NCBI GenBank assembly: GCA_017457105.1
Contig: JAFTIA010000026.1
Span: 1 to 44,036, forward strand
Source of the DNA: Lentisphaeria bacterium
GTDB taxonomy: Bacteria > Verrucomicrobiota > Lentisphaeria > Victivallales > Victivallaceae
Reading direction: 5' to 3'
Length of the DNA: 44,036 nucleotides
In this document: positions 34,221-41,562 of the stretch, one piece after another
Numbering within the stretch: the first letter of the stretch is position 1
Layout: each line of letters opens with the position of its first letter
The notes under the pieces: model-generated
Databases searched by the model: none
Seen by the model: only the letters and a program-made list of their open reading frames with translations
Told to the model about the DNA's origin: nothing
Position numbers and translations under genes: made by a program

Positions 34221-34239
34221 TATAGAGAACAAAAAAAAA

Positions 34240-34256
34240 TAGTCGGGGGGAGAGGA
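34240..34256 (+). repeat. Left attachment-site-like copy of the tRNA-Pro 3' end
   Basis: TAGTCGGGGGGAGAGGA compared with TGGTCGGGGTGAGAGGA at 37496-37512: two mismatches in 17. The region corresponds to CCA plus the acceptor and T-stem 3' strand, the classic crossover region of tRNA-targeting integrases. Confidence 0.65.
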
Positions 34257-34323
34257 GCGCCGAGCCTTCTTCTGTAAGAGCCTTATTTCAAATAATTTGC
34301 CAGCCTGATTGAGCCTCTGTTTT

Positions 34324-34343
34324 GTGGTCCACTCTGTGGTCCA
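34324..34343 (+). repeat. Left pair of GTGGTCCA octamers (candidate integrase arm sites)
   Basis: GTGGTCCA at 34324-34331 and 34336-34343, centre spacing 12 bp with CTCT between. The same arrangement is at the other end of the element. Confidence 0.65.
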
Positions 34344-34404
34344 ATTATTGTTATTGCGACTTGCCAAACATAGCGCACTTTCAGCAAAAGTCAAATGGAA
34401 ATTG

Positions 34405-34463
34405 GTCACTCACTGCGTGACGAATTGAAAAAGCTTAATTTGTGACGCAGTGAGTCACAAATT
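34405..34463. repeat. Two hairpins with complementary loops upstream of fic
   Basis: Hairpin 1: arms GTCAC/GTGAC (34405-34421), loop TCACTGC. Hairpin 2: perfect 10-bp arms AATTTGTGAC/GTCACAAATT (34437-34463), loop GCAGTGA. The loops are reverse complements, so the two halves can also fold as one 22-bp cruciform with three mismatches. It may be a regulator-binding or recombination site. Confidence 0.8.
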
Positions 34464-34519
34464 GGGCGAGCCATATCATAAAAATCTGATTTTTTCTGGA
34501 AAAATTGAAATAAATGGCT

Positions 34520-34548
34520 TGCATATTTTACGATATTGCATTATCTTA
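34520..34548 (+). promoter_or_regulatory. Possible promoter of the fic operon
   Basis: TTGCAT (34520-34525), 17-nt spacer, TATCTT (34543-34548), 38 nt before the start codon. Confidence 0.5.
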
Positions 34549-34585
34549 AAGCAAGATGGTATGTTATTTTAATTTGGAGAGGATT

Positions 34586-35731
34586 ATGAAACGGGGGCTG
34601 CAAGGACATTATGAAACTGTCAGTACGGTCGGGGAAACGGTAAAAGCCTTTATCCCCAATCCGTTGCCGCCGTTTCCGGCATTGGAGATTACGGGCAATT
34701 TGCAGAAAAAGCTGGATGAAGCTGCTTTTTTGCTTGGCAAACTTGATGGTTCAGCGAATTTGCTCCCGGATGTCGGCATTTTCCTTTATATGTTCATTCG
34801 TAAAGAAGCGGTGTTATCTTCGCAAATCGAAGGTACGCAGTCATCTTTGTCTGACTTGCTTTTGTTTGAACTCAAAGAAAAACCGGGCGTTCCCATTGAT
34901 GATGTTCAGGAAGTCAGCAATTATGTTGCGGCGATGACTTACGGTTTGATGCGTTTGGAAGTGGGATTCCCGCTTTCATTGCGTTTGCTTCGGGAAATTC
35001 ACGCTGAATTGCTTGCCAAAGGTCGGGGCAGCGGCAAAAATCCGGGAGAATTCCGTCACAGCCAGAACTGGATAGGGGGAACCCGTCCGGGCAATGCCTT
35101 TTTTGTCCCTCCGCCGCCGGAAGAAGCGGCAAGATGCATGGGCGAACTGGAAAAGTTCTTGCACGATGATAATGTTCCACTTCTGGTCAAAGCAGCCTTG
35201 AGCCATGTGCAGTTTGAAACAATTCATCCATTCCTTGACGGTAACGGCAGAGTCGGGCGTTTGCTGATTACTTTACTGTTGTGCAACGGAGGAATGTTGA
35301 AACAGCCGCTTTTGTACTTGAGCTACTATTTCAAGAGTCACCGTCAATACTATTACGACCTGCTGAATGGCATCCGTGAAAACGGAGACTGGGAACGATG
35401 GCTGGATTTCTTTCTGGAAGCCGTCATTGAAACAGCAAAAGAGAGCAATGAAATCATTTTGAATCTGCACCAGCAAAATGAAAGTGACAGAGCAAAGATT
35501 TCCACTCTTGGCAGAGCGGCAACATCAGCCTTGGCAGTACATCAGGCAATGCTCCGTCATCCTATAGCTGATATCGCCAAGCTGAAAGAACTGACCGGAT
35601 TGACCAATGCCACCATCGGCAAGATGCTGAATTACCTTTTGGATTTCAACATCATCGAAGAAACCACCGGCAACAAACGAAATCGACTGTTTTGCTATAA
35701 TCAATATATAAATGTTTACAATGACAATTAA
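34586..35731 (+). CDS. Fic family protein (putative AMP-transferase)
   Basis: 381 residues from ATG at 34586, chosen for GGAGAGGA upstream; the frame extends to 34556. The Fic motif HPFLDGNGRVGR (about 213-224) is complete, including catalytic His. An N-terminal Fic/DOC_N domain carries the inhibitory motif SSQIEGT (about 78-84), making it a self-inhibited class II Fic. A C-terminal winged-helix-like segment (IADIAKLKELTGLTNATIGKMLNYLLDFNIIEE) suggests DNA binding or autoregulation. Such proteins AMPylate target proteins; many sit on mobile elements as toxin or defence modules. The target is unknown. It leads an apparent operon with the next two genes (gap 27 nt). Confidence 0.93.
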   Translation: MKRGLQGHYETVSTVGETVKAFIPNPLPPFPALEITGNLQKKLDEAAFLLGKLDGSANLLPDVGIFLYMFIRKEAVLSSQIEGTQSSLSDLLLFELKEKPGVPIDDVQEVSNYVAAMTYGLMRLEVGFPLSLRLLREIHAELLAKGRGSGKNPGEFRHSQNWIGGTRPGNAFFVPPPPEEAARCMGELEKFLHDDNVPLLVKAALSHVQFETIHPFLDGNGRVGRLLITLLLCNGGMLKQPLLYLSYYFKSHRQYYYDLLNGIRENGDWERWLDFFLEAVIETAKESNEIILNLHQQNESDRAKISTLGRAATSALAVHQAMLRHPIADIAKLKELTGLTNATIGKMLNYLLDFNIIEETTGNKRNRLFCYNQYINVYNDN

Positions 35732-35758
35732 AAATAAATAGAGGAGGGAAGATAGAAA

Positions 35759-36064
35759 ATGACCTTTGAAGAAATTGCAAAAAAGTATTTTCAAACAATT
35801 TGGCAAGCTTCGGATAAAAATGAAGCAGTTCGAGCAGTTCAACGAAAAATTGATAACTTAGTCTATTCCGAATCCAGAGAAGCCATATCCCATGAACACA
35901 AATTAAAAATATGGCAGCTCATAAAGAAAGAGCTTGAGGCCCAGAGGAGTTTGGTGCTGGAAAATCGCAATTTTTCACAAATGCAAAAAATTGCAGCAGC
36001 ATCCAATGATGAGGCAATAACAACGATTTCTACAATAATCAAGAGCTTGGGAGGCTTAGAATGA
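35759..36064 (+). CDS. Hypothetical protein of the integrative element
   Basis: 101 residues, charged and helical, no membrane segment. A GAGGAGGGA site lies 10-18 nt upstream. It overlaps the next gene by ATGA at 36061-36064, implying translational coupling. No family is recognised. With the next gene it may form a two-component toxin-antitoxin or defence pair, but nothing in the sequence shows this. Confidence 0.6.
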   Translation: MTFEEIAKKYFQTIWQASDKNEAVRAVQRKIDNLVYSESREAISHEHKLKIWQLIKKELEAQRSLVLENRNFSQMQKIAAASNDEAITTISTIIKSLGGLE

Positions 36065-36534
36065 CTTCATACGAACTGATATCAATTATAATAGCATCTG
36101 TTTCTGCTATCATAGCTGTACTTTCTGTTTTTTCTGCTATAAAAGCTAATACGCTGTCATCTTCTGGAATTGAAACATCTTTGAGAAGTCTCATTGAAAA
36201 TGGTCGAAATATAGTAAATACAATATCGATTACTATGGCTCCTCTTCTCGCACAAAAGGATGAAAAGTCTTTTTCTGAAATACAAAGAAAAGAATTGGAT
36301 ATTTACAAGGGATTATTTAAATCAGCAGTGGAAAGTTGGTTGAATACTTACGAAGAAGCATGTGCAAAATACATAGATAATAAAATCGATAAAACAAGAT
36401 TCAAAAAACAATATCATAGTGAAATCAGGGGAGTGGTCGAATGTCAAGAGCTTAAATCATTTTTTGACCCTACAACATCCAAATTCAAGGCAATCCTCAA
36501 AGTATATGAAGAATGGGAAAATTTAGAGAAATAA
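36061..36534 (+). CDS. Membrane-anchored hypothetical protein of the integrative element
   Basis: 157 residues. One N-terminal transmembrane segment (LISIIIASVSAIIAVLSVFSAI, about 6-27) is followed by a soluble helical part. It overlaps the preceding gene by 4 nt. AT-rich codon use contrasts with the flanking chromosome. Similar one-helix proteins occur as effectors in phage-defence islands, but no specific family is recognised. Confidence 0.6.
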   Translation: MTSYELISIIIASVSAIIAVLSVFSAIKANTLSSSGIETSLRSLIENGRNIVNTISITMAPLLAQKDEKSFSEIQRKELDIYKGLFKSAVESWLNTYEEACAKYIDNKIDKTRFKKQYHSEIRGVVECQELKSFFDPTTSKFKAILKVYEEWENLEK

Positions 36535-36958
36535 AAAACTTGCTTTTTACTTCTATAATATCTTGTTGCTCGGCGATGTTTCGCATCCATTGGTTGGCGA
36601 AGGTGGTTAAGTCGTGCTGCAGGGGCAGATTTATGCCGTCGTCTTCAAAGATGCTGTTTTGTTTGCACAGATAATCATTGCGGAAGCTGATGGGGTAATA
36701 GTCACCTCCGATGATGGTGAATTCCATTTCCGGGTCTGCCATCAAGTCACCACTTTGCTCTCCGTAATGGGCGATGCTGATGACTTCTCCGTAGCCCGGA
36801 AGTCTTCCGACTTTTTCGATGACAATGGGCATAAAAGCAGGATTGTTGTTGATTTTGGCATGGCTCCCTTCTGTCAGCATATACGGCTCATGGAACATTG
36901 ATTCGTAAAGCTGCTGGATGATGAGTTTGGCACGGGTGCTGAGACATTTCATGGTCAT
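36497..36958 (-). CDS. DUF6908-like hypothetical protein
   Basis: 153 residues. The pattern IEKVGRLPGYGEVISIAHYGEQSGDLMADPEMEFTIIGGDYYPISFRNDYL resembles DUF6908 proteins known from conjugative or integrative elements and phages. I judge the match from memory only. AAAGGA precedes the ATG. It is convergent with the previous gene and overlaps it by 38 nt. It points the same way as the integrase fragment. Confidence 0.65.
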   Translation of the reverse strand: MTMKCLSTRAKLIIQQLYESMFHEPYMLTEGSHAKINNNPAFMPIVIEKVGRLPGYGEVISIAHYGEQSGDLMADPEMEFTIIGGDYYPISFRNDYLCKQNSIFEDDGINLPLQHDLTTFANQWMRNIAEQQDIIEVKSKFFISLNFPILHIL

Positions 36959-37010
36959 TTTTTTCCTTTTGAATAGTGATTAAACAGTATGTGAACACAC
37001 GTTGAACACT

Positions 37011-37340
37011 TTACTGATTTTCTGCTGTATCTACTGTCTCTGCAGTCTTGAGCCCCAGAAAAAACTTGCGGCAACTCAAGTCTCCGTCGTAAAGCAGTTT
37101 GTAGGTTTGTACCGTATTCTTTTTGCCGGATTCCAGTATCACCAGTTCCATATCCATCAGCTCCTGCAAGTGGATGTGGAGTATAACATCAAGGAGGTCA
37201 GAAGTCAAATTGCCTGTTTTGAGTGAGATTTTCACCTCACGGGCACGACCATTGGTCAAAATTGAGGGGATACGACACCGGAAGTAATAGATGCCGTTAC
37301 GCTTGACGAGATTCGGGATTTCTGCTACCATGAAACACAT
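37011..37340 (-). pseudogene. Tyrosine integrase N-terminal fragment
   Basis: About 109 residues: EIPNLVKRNGIYYFRCRIPSILTNGRAREVKISLKTGN is the N-terminal arm-binding/SAM-like start typical of tRNA-targeting tyrosine recombinases (DUF6538-like). The open frame then ends, and no catalytic domain with the Arg-His-Arg-Tyr residues follows. The gene is therefore truncated. It lies next to tRNA-Pro, where an integrase of such an element is expected. The start is uncertain (37331 or 37340; AAGGAA upstream). Confidence 0.7.
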
Positions 37341-37352
37341 TTTCCTTGAGTT

Positions 37353-37372
37353 GTGGTCCAGTGTGTGGTCCA
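37353..37372 (+). repeat. Right pair of GTGGTCCA octamers (candidate integrase arm sites)
   Basis: GTGGTCCA at 37353-37360 and 37365-37372, 12-bp period with GTGT between, in the same orientation as the left pair at 34324-34343. Confidence 0.65.
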
Positions 37373-37407
37373 CTTCAAGGCAGAATCAATCAAGTGAAGA
37401 TGTGAAG

Positions 37408-37500
37408 AAAAAACTTCGTTTTTTAAGAGAAGAGCGGCTGTCGCCGCACGAAGTGAAGCCTGACGGCTTCGTTGACCATTTTTTTGCAAAAAAAATGGTC
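37408..37500 (-). repeat. Hairpin array 3 abutting the tRNA-Pro 3' end
   Basis: Four perfect palindromes: 37408-37424 (arms AAAAAAC, loop TTC), 37434-37447 (arms GCGGC, loop TGTC), 37455-37470 (arms GAAGCC, loop TGAC) and 37474-37500 (12-bp arms GACCATTTTTTT, loop GCA). Spacers contain GTGAAG or CGAAGTGAAG, that is CTTCA on the minus strand. This is the same family as arrays 1 and 2 in reverse orientation. The last arm includes the CCA end and discriminator base of tRNA-Pro. Confidence 0.88.
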
Positions 37501-37573
37501 GGGGTGAGAGGATTTGAACCTCCGGCCTCTGCGTCCCGAACGCAGCGCTCTAGCCAGACTGAGCCACACCCCG
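37496..37573 (-). tRNA. tRNA-Pro (anticodon CGG), CCA encoded
   Basis: On the minus strand: acceptor CGGGGTG pairs with CACCCCG, D-arm GCTC/GAGC, anticodon arm CTGCG-TTCGGGA-CGCAG (anticodon CGG), T-arm GGAGG-TTCAAAT-CCTCT, discriminator A and genomic CCA. All four arms are intact. Its 3' half is the attachment site of the integrative element at 34240-37512. Confidence 0.97.
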
Positions 37574-37651
37574 ACAAAATTGTCGTTCATCAACCATTTC
37601 CCGGTTGATGAGATTTAATATATCACACCTTCCGGGAAATGCAAGCGATTT

Positions 37652-38266
37652 TTAATCTTTTTTCAAAGAAATAACCACTTTTTTCATGCTGCCTTCACCC
37701 TCACTGCGGGTGGTCAGCTCTTCATCATCCTGAAGTGTCACATGGATGATCCGCCGGTCATGAGCATTCATCTCACTCAAAGTCACGGATTCGCCCCATT
37801 TTTTCACTTCTTTTGCCTTGTCCAAAGCCAAAGCACGCAAATCTTCTTCGGCCATATCCGAACGGCCCTCACCACGGCCGCCTTCACGGCGACGGCCGCC
37901 GCGGCGGTCATCACGGTCACGGAACTGACGGCGTGGACGGCCTTCGCCATTGCCTTCGCCTTCATTCCCTTCCCCGCTCCGGCTGTTCCCCTGTGCATAG
38001 CCATCAATATCCAGCATCACACGGGGACCACTTTCTTCACCACGGAAGAGGATCCGATCCAGCAAAGTCTGCAGACTTTCCAAAGACTGCCCCTTACGCC
38101 CGATGATCCGTCCGGCTTCCGGAGAACTGATCTTGATCCCCAGACGGGAACCCTTTTCTTCCACCCGCAACGTGGCTTCCAACCCCAGGAAATCCAGCAT
38201 CGTCATCAAAGTACGGGTGGCCTTGTCTTTCTGTTCTTCGATCTTTACAGCATCCATATCCGCCAT
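37652..38266 (-). CDS. khpB: KhpB/Jag-like KH-R3H RNA-binding protein
   Basis: 204 residues. A KH domain with GRIIGRKGQSLESLQTLLDRIL (about 53-73) and an R3H domain with the R-x-x-x-H pattern in AHDRRIIHVTL (about 168-178). Between them lies an Arg/Gly/Glu-rich low-complexity linker (residues about 93-137) that is not typical of the family. The N-terminal Jag_N domain is absent. KhpB binds RNA and influences cell shape and division. It ends the rpmH-rnpA-yidD-yidC-khpB block, its classical position. Confidence 0.93.
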   Translation of the reverse strand: MADMDAVKIEEQKDKATRTLMTMLDFLGLEATLRVEEKGSRLGIKISSPEAGRIIGRKGQSLESLQTLLDRILFRGEESGPRVMLDIDGYAQGNSRSGEGNEGEGNGEGRPRRQFRDRDDRRGGRRREGGRGEGRSDMAEEDLRALALDKAKEVKKWGESVTLSEMNAHDRRIIHVTLQDDEELTTRSEGEGSMKKVVISLKKD

Positions 38267-38299
38267 TTTTTTCTCCTGCGCACGGGCTCTGCGGCCCCG

Positions 38300-40045
38300 T
38301 TACGCTTTTTGCGCGCTCCCGGCATCCTGCGCCGGAGCAGCTGTGTTATAATGTTTCTGCAACAACATCTGCAGAATGCTGAATATCTGGCTGACTGTCC
38401 AGTACAAGGTCAGACCAGACGGTAAATTATACAGGAAAAACAACATCACAATGGGCATGACCATCATCATTTTCTGCTGCATGGGATCCATGGCAGTCGG
38501 CGTCAAACGCTGCTGCACCACCATCAACAGAGTCATGGCGATCACCAGAGGATTAATGGGCAACCCGAAAATATGAGCCACCGTATCCGGAGCCGCCAGG
38601 TCAGCCGACCACCAGAAAGGCACCTGCCGCAATTCCACCGCACCATCCAGCGTGGCATACAGGGCAAAAAAGACCGGGATCTGAAGCAGGATGGGCAAAC
38701 ACCCGCCCATGGGATTCACCCCTTCGGTACGGTACAATTCCATCATTTTAGCATTGAGCATCTGGGGATTATCTTTGTACTTTTCCCGCAAAGCCTGGAT
38801 CTGCGGCTGGACCTTGGACATCTTTTTCATGGAGGCGTTTGCCTTTGCCGTGGCGGGCCAGAAGAGCAGACGCACCAGAATCGTCATAATAATGATGCTC
38901 CAGCCGTAAGAACCGCAAAGCCCCTTCAACTGCACCAGCACCCACAAAAGAAGACGGGCCAGATAATCCAACGGCCCCCACGCCAGATGCATGGTCTTAT
39001 CCGCATCCGGAGCAAAAGACTTCAACGCCGTGGTTTTCGGCCCGGCATACAGTTGAAAATCCCAGTTTGCCGTTGCGCCGGGAGCCAGAACGACTTTGCC
39101 GAACTGCGCCCCTGCCGCCGCAAAATAAAATTCAGAACTGCCCGGCTCCAGAACCCGGGACTGAAACAGCGTAAACGGCTGATTGGATTTCAGGAGAGTA
39201 ATAAAAAATTTGTTGCTCAACGCAAGCCACTGGACATTGCCCGCCTGACGGAAAAATTTGCTGTCTTTGGCATCCACATTCACATCCTCATACGAGCCGC
39301 TGGCAGTGCGGTAGTCCAATTTGCTGCTGTCCATCCGCAATTCATCGCCGGAAACATTGCGCCAGCCCTGCAGTTCCCCGCCGGAAACAGTCAGTTTCGC
39401 CAGATCCGCAGAAACTTTGCCGGTATTGACGACCGTAAGAGCCATCTTCAAAACATTGCCATCCCCAATGGTCCATACCTGCTTGATCTGCAAGGGAGAA
39501 ACGCCAACGGTAACATTCCGGACCAGCGTATAAATCTTCCCGTCAGCAGAAAGCTCACTGCTGACAATTCCATTCAAAACAGTTGAGCTTCCCGGGAAAA
39601 ACACCCCCAAAGCCCCCGGCTGCATTGCACCGCCGGCAGTTTTGAGAGAGGGCTGCTGATCGACAACGATGTTCGCTTTGCGGTCCGCAGTTTTAAAAGT
39701 TTTCAGCGTAATACCGGTAATGGCACCGCTGTCCGGCCGGATCGCACAGGCGATCAACTTATTTTCCAACGTCACAGCAGGAAGAGTTTTCACAGCAGGA
39801 GCGACGGGCTTGACATCTTTTTCCACCGGAGAAGCAACGGCAACAGAAGCCGCAACAGGGACGGGTTGCGTATCTGCCTTTGCCGCTTCTGCAGCCTGAC
39901 CGACTGCGGCAGCAGGATCCGGCATCCACCCCATCTTGATGCACAGCGGCTGCCAGAAAACCAAAAGAAGACCACACAGCAAAAATGCTATGACCATTTC
40001 CTTGTCAAATTTCACTTTCATCACCCTTTTTACCGGTCCATTCAC
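38300..40045 (-). CDS. yidC: Membrane protein insertase YidC
   Basis: 581 residues, the long Gram-negative form. The N-terminal membrane anchor (MVIAFLLCGLLLVFWQP) is followed by a Pro/Ala-rich linker and a large periplasmic domain (about 95-350). The conserved insertase core holds LYRTEGVNPMGGCLPILLQIPVFFALYATL and five membrane segments. It inserts inner-membrane proteins. GTG at 40045 overlaps the yidD stop (GTGA); an ATG at 40021 with AAGGG is an alternative start. Confidence 0.97.
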   Translation of the reverse strand: MNGPVKRVMKVKFDKEMVIAFLLCGLLLVFWQPLCIKMGWMPDPAAAVGQAAEAAKADTQPVPVAASVAVASPVEKDVKPVAPAVKTLPAVTLENKLIACAIRPDSGAITGITLKTFKTADRKANIVVDQQPSLKTAGGAMQPGALGVFFPGSSTVLNGIVSSELSADGKIYTLVRNVTVGVSPLQIKQVWTIGDGNVLKMALTVVNTGKVSADLAKLTVSGGELQGWRNVSGDELRMDSSKLDYRTASGSYEDVNVDAKDSKFFRQAGNVQWLALSNKFFITLLKSNQPFTLFQSRVLEPGSSEFYFAAAGAQFGKVVLAPGATANWDFQLYAGPKTTALKSFAPDADKTMHLAWGPLDYLARLLLWVLVQLKGLCGSYGWSIIIMTILVRLLFWPATAKANASMKKMSKVQPQIQALREKYKDNPQMLNAKMMELYRTEGVNPMGGCLPILLQIPVFFALYATLDGAVELRQVPFWWSADLAAPDTVAHIFGLPINPLVIAMTLLMVVQQRLTPTAMDPMQQKMMMVMPIVMLFFLYNLPSGLTLYWTVSQIFSILQMLLQKHYNTAAPAQDAGSAQKA

Positions 40046-40281
40046 GGCAATTCGTCACGCTGGACCTTCGATTTTTTTACAGGCGGCACCGGGTCATACC
40101 CGCCCCGGCAAAACGGCTGACAGCGCATGAGCCGCCAAACTGTCAGCAAACTGCCTTTCACCGCCCCGTGAACCCGTAAAGCCTCTGCGCCGTAATGGGA
40201 GCAAGAGGGGGTAAATCGGCAACAATCCGGAAGATACGGAGAAACCACCGCCTGATAAATGCGGATCAAACGGATCAGCAT
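40042..40281 (-). CDS. yidD: Membrane protein insertion efficiency factor YidD
   Basis: 79 residues: IRIYQAVVSPYLPDCCRFTPSCSHYGAEALRVHGAVKGSLLTVWRLMRCQPFCRGGYDPVP, with the conserved cysteines and the RCQPFxxGGxDPVP end of the family. ATG at 40281 overlaps the rnpA stop codon, which supports this start over the long open frame extending to 40518. It assists YidC-dependent insertion. Confidence 0.96.
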   Translation of the reverse strand: MLIRLIRIYQAVVSPYLPDCCRFTPSCSHYGAEALRVHGAVKGSLLTVWRLMRCQPFCRGGYDPVPPVKKSKVQRDELP

Positions 40282-40649
40282 TCGGGCGGCGAATCCGCAA
40301 CTTCCTGCGGGATCATCCCCGCCTGAAACAGCACAGCGGCAAGCTCCCGGGTCACCTGGGGGCGCTTCCACTTCATCATGCTCCGCCGCGGGATCAATAC
40401 CAACCGGCACGTCGGGATCTCCGGCTTCAACAAGCGGAAACTTTCCCACAGAAGACGCCTTGCCCGATTCCGATCCACTGAAAGAAGACTGTACTTTTTC
40501 CCGCATATGACACCGCACCGGCGCAAATCGTCCGGTGCGGGAGCCACTACGACCAACATTCCGCGGCCAACGTACTTGGTTCCGTCGCGCCGGACCTGGT
40601 CAAATTCTGTCTTGCAGCGAAGCTTATCGCTTTTGCAAAGAGATTTCAC
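40275..40649 (-). CDS. rnpA: Ribonuclease P protein component
   Basis: 124 residues. GTG start 2 nt after the rpmH stop. The RNR signature SVDRNRARRLLWESFRLL (about 57-74) matches the C5 protein family, preceded by KSDKLRCKTEFDQVRRDGTKY. It is the protein partner of RNase P in tRNA 5' maturation. Confidence 0.95.
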   Translation of the reverse strand: MKSLCKSDKLRCKTEFDQVRRDGTKYVGRGMLVVVAPAPDDLRRCGVICGKKYSLLSVDRNRARRLLWESFRLLKPEIPTCRLVLIPRRSMMKWKRPQVTRELAAVLFQAGMIPQEVADSPPEC

Positions 40650-40650
40650 T

Positions 40651-40788
40651 TCAGCAGGCAGTCAACCGGGCACGGCCCTTCTGACGGCGACGCTTCAAGA
40701 CCAAACGGCCACCCGGAGTAGCCATGCGGGCACGGAAACCCAGTCTGCGTTTGCGGCGAATGTTCGACGGCTGAAAAGTTCTTTTCAT
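40651..40788 (-). CDS. rpmH: 50S ribosomal protein L34
   Basis: 45 residues: [22 protein letters not shown] followed by [20 protein letters not shown], a full-length and nearly canonical bL34. AGAGG lies upstream of the ATG. It is the first gene of the rpmH-rnpA-yidD-yidC-khpB block. Confidence 0.98.
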   Translation of the reverse strand: MKRTFQPSNIRRKRRLGFRARMATPGGRLVLKRRRQKGRARLTAC

Positions 40789-40845
40789 GATTTTACCTCT
40801 GTTTTTATGTTTAATTTCAGTTTGATTCCATTATCTGGATTGCTT

Positions 40846-40873
40846 AATATACCCCCATCTGCCAAAAATGCAA
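40846..40873 (-). promoter_or_regulatory. Promoter of the rpmH-rnpA-yidD-yidC-khpB block
   Basis: On the minus strand TTGCAT (40868-40873), 16-nt spacer, TATATT (40846-40851), 58 nt before the rpmH start. Confidence 0.7.
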
Positions 40874-40958
40874 GTCCATTCTGAAAAAAAAGTTATTTTT
40901 CCCATTCCAATCCCCCGGGAAAACCTCAATTATTCCATAAATTCCAGTGCTGAATGAG

Positions 40959-40986
40959 TTGAAATTATTTAAATAAATGCTATGGT
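40959..40986 (+). promoter_or_regulatory. Promoter for the small secreted protein at 41050
   Basis: TTGAAA (40959-40964), 16-nt spacer, TATGGT (40981-40986) preceded by TGC. Confidence 0.6.
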
Positions 40987-41049
40987 ATGCTTGAAGTGCT
41001 CGTTTTGAGCTGAATTTATCAAAATTATAATGTACAGAGGAGTACCAAC

Positions 41050-41538
41050 ATGAAAAAAATGATTCTCTCCGCCATCGCCGCTATCGGCTGCATTGCCATC
41101 ACCGCAGCAGAAATCCCGATGAAGTTGAACCCGATCCGGGATCCGGAAACCAAAGCCATCAATACCACGATCGCTCCCGATGGGGTCATCACTGTCGATA
41201 ATAAAACCGGCAAATCCGGCGGGGTCAATTGTCAAGTCAATATCAATCAGACTGAGCCTGCCAAGATCGTTCTTTCCGGCGAAAGTATCTGTCTGGAATC
41301 GATTACCAAATCCCGTCAGGCCCACGACTATTCTCTTTACATTGACCTGACCTACATGGACGGCACCAAAAAATACGGCCAAATCGCATCCTTCTCCACG
41401 GAAGTCAAAGAATGGCAGAAGAAATCTGTTGAATTCATGCCCGAAAAAGCTGTCAAGCAGTTGCGGATCTACATTCTGTACCGCTTCCAGACCGGGAAGG
41501 TACAGTTCAAGAACTTGAAGCTGGAAGAAGTCAAGTAA
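41050..41538 (+). CDS. Small secreted beta-sandwich protein
   Basis: 162 residues with a signal peptide (KKMILSAIAAIGCIAITAAEI). The mature part has alternating beta-strand pattern (YSLYIDLTYMDGTKKYGQIASFSTEVKEWQKKSVEFMPEKAVKQLRIYILYRFQTGKVQFKNLKLEEVK). This resembles galactose-binding-like carbohydrate-binding modules. No catalytic motif is seen. GAGGAG precedes the ATG. It lies 24 nt before nagA and is probably co-transcribed with it. Confidence 0.7.
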   Translation: MKKMILSAIAAIGCIAITAAEIPMKLNPIRDPETKAINTTIAPDGVITVDNKTGKSGGVNCQVNINQTEPAKIVLSGESICLESITKSRQAHDYSLYIDLTYMDGTKKYGQIASFSTEVKEWQKKSVEFMPEKAVKQLRIYILYRFQTGKVQFKNLKLEEVK

Positions 41539-41562
41539 GGTTGCCCCAACAGGTCGAATATC

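Larger units (their letters stand above)
33615..34239. other. Non-coding accessory stretch with repeat copy 2 and hairpins
   Basis: No convincing gene. It holds a perfect 9-bp hairpin (arms CAAACAGGC, 33833-33859), repeat copy 2 (33945-34045) and a minus-strand terminator (34193-34220). Open frames on both strands across the repeat lack binding sites. Confidence 0.55.
34240..37512. mobile_element. Degenerate integrative element in tRNA-Pro
   Basis: About 3.27 kb between an imperfect 17-bp copy of the tRNA-Pro 3' end (34240-34256) and the intact tRNA (37496-37512), matching at 15 of 17 positions in direct orientation. Just inside each end is a pair of GTGGTCCA octamers at 12-bp period (34324-34343 and 37353-37372), resembling integrase arm sites. 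Cargo is AT-rich compared with the surroundings: Fic protein, two overlapping unknown genes and a DUF6908-like gene. The integrase gene next to the tRNA is truncated, so the element is probably immobile by itself. Confidence 0.75.

Noticed and set aside
40042-40518. Long version of yidD (158 residues)
   Set aside because: The extra N-terminus overlaps rnpA and has no family similarity. ATG at 40281 gives a normal YidD.
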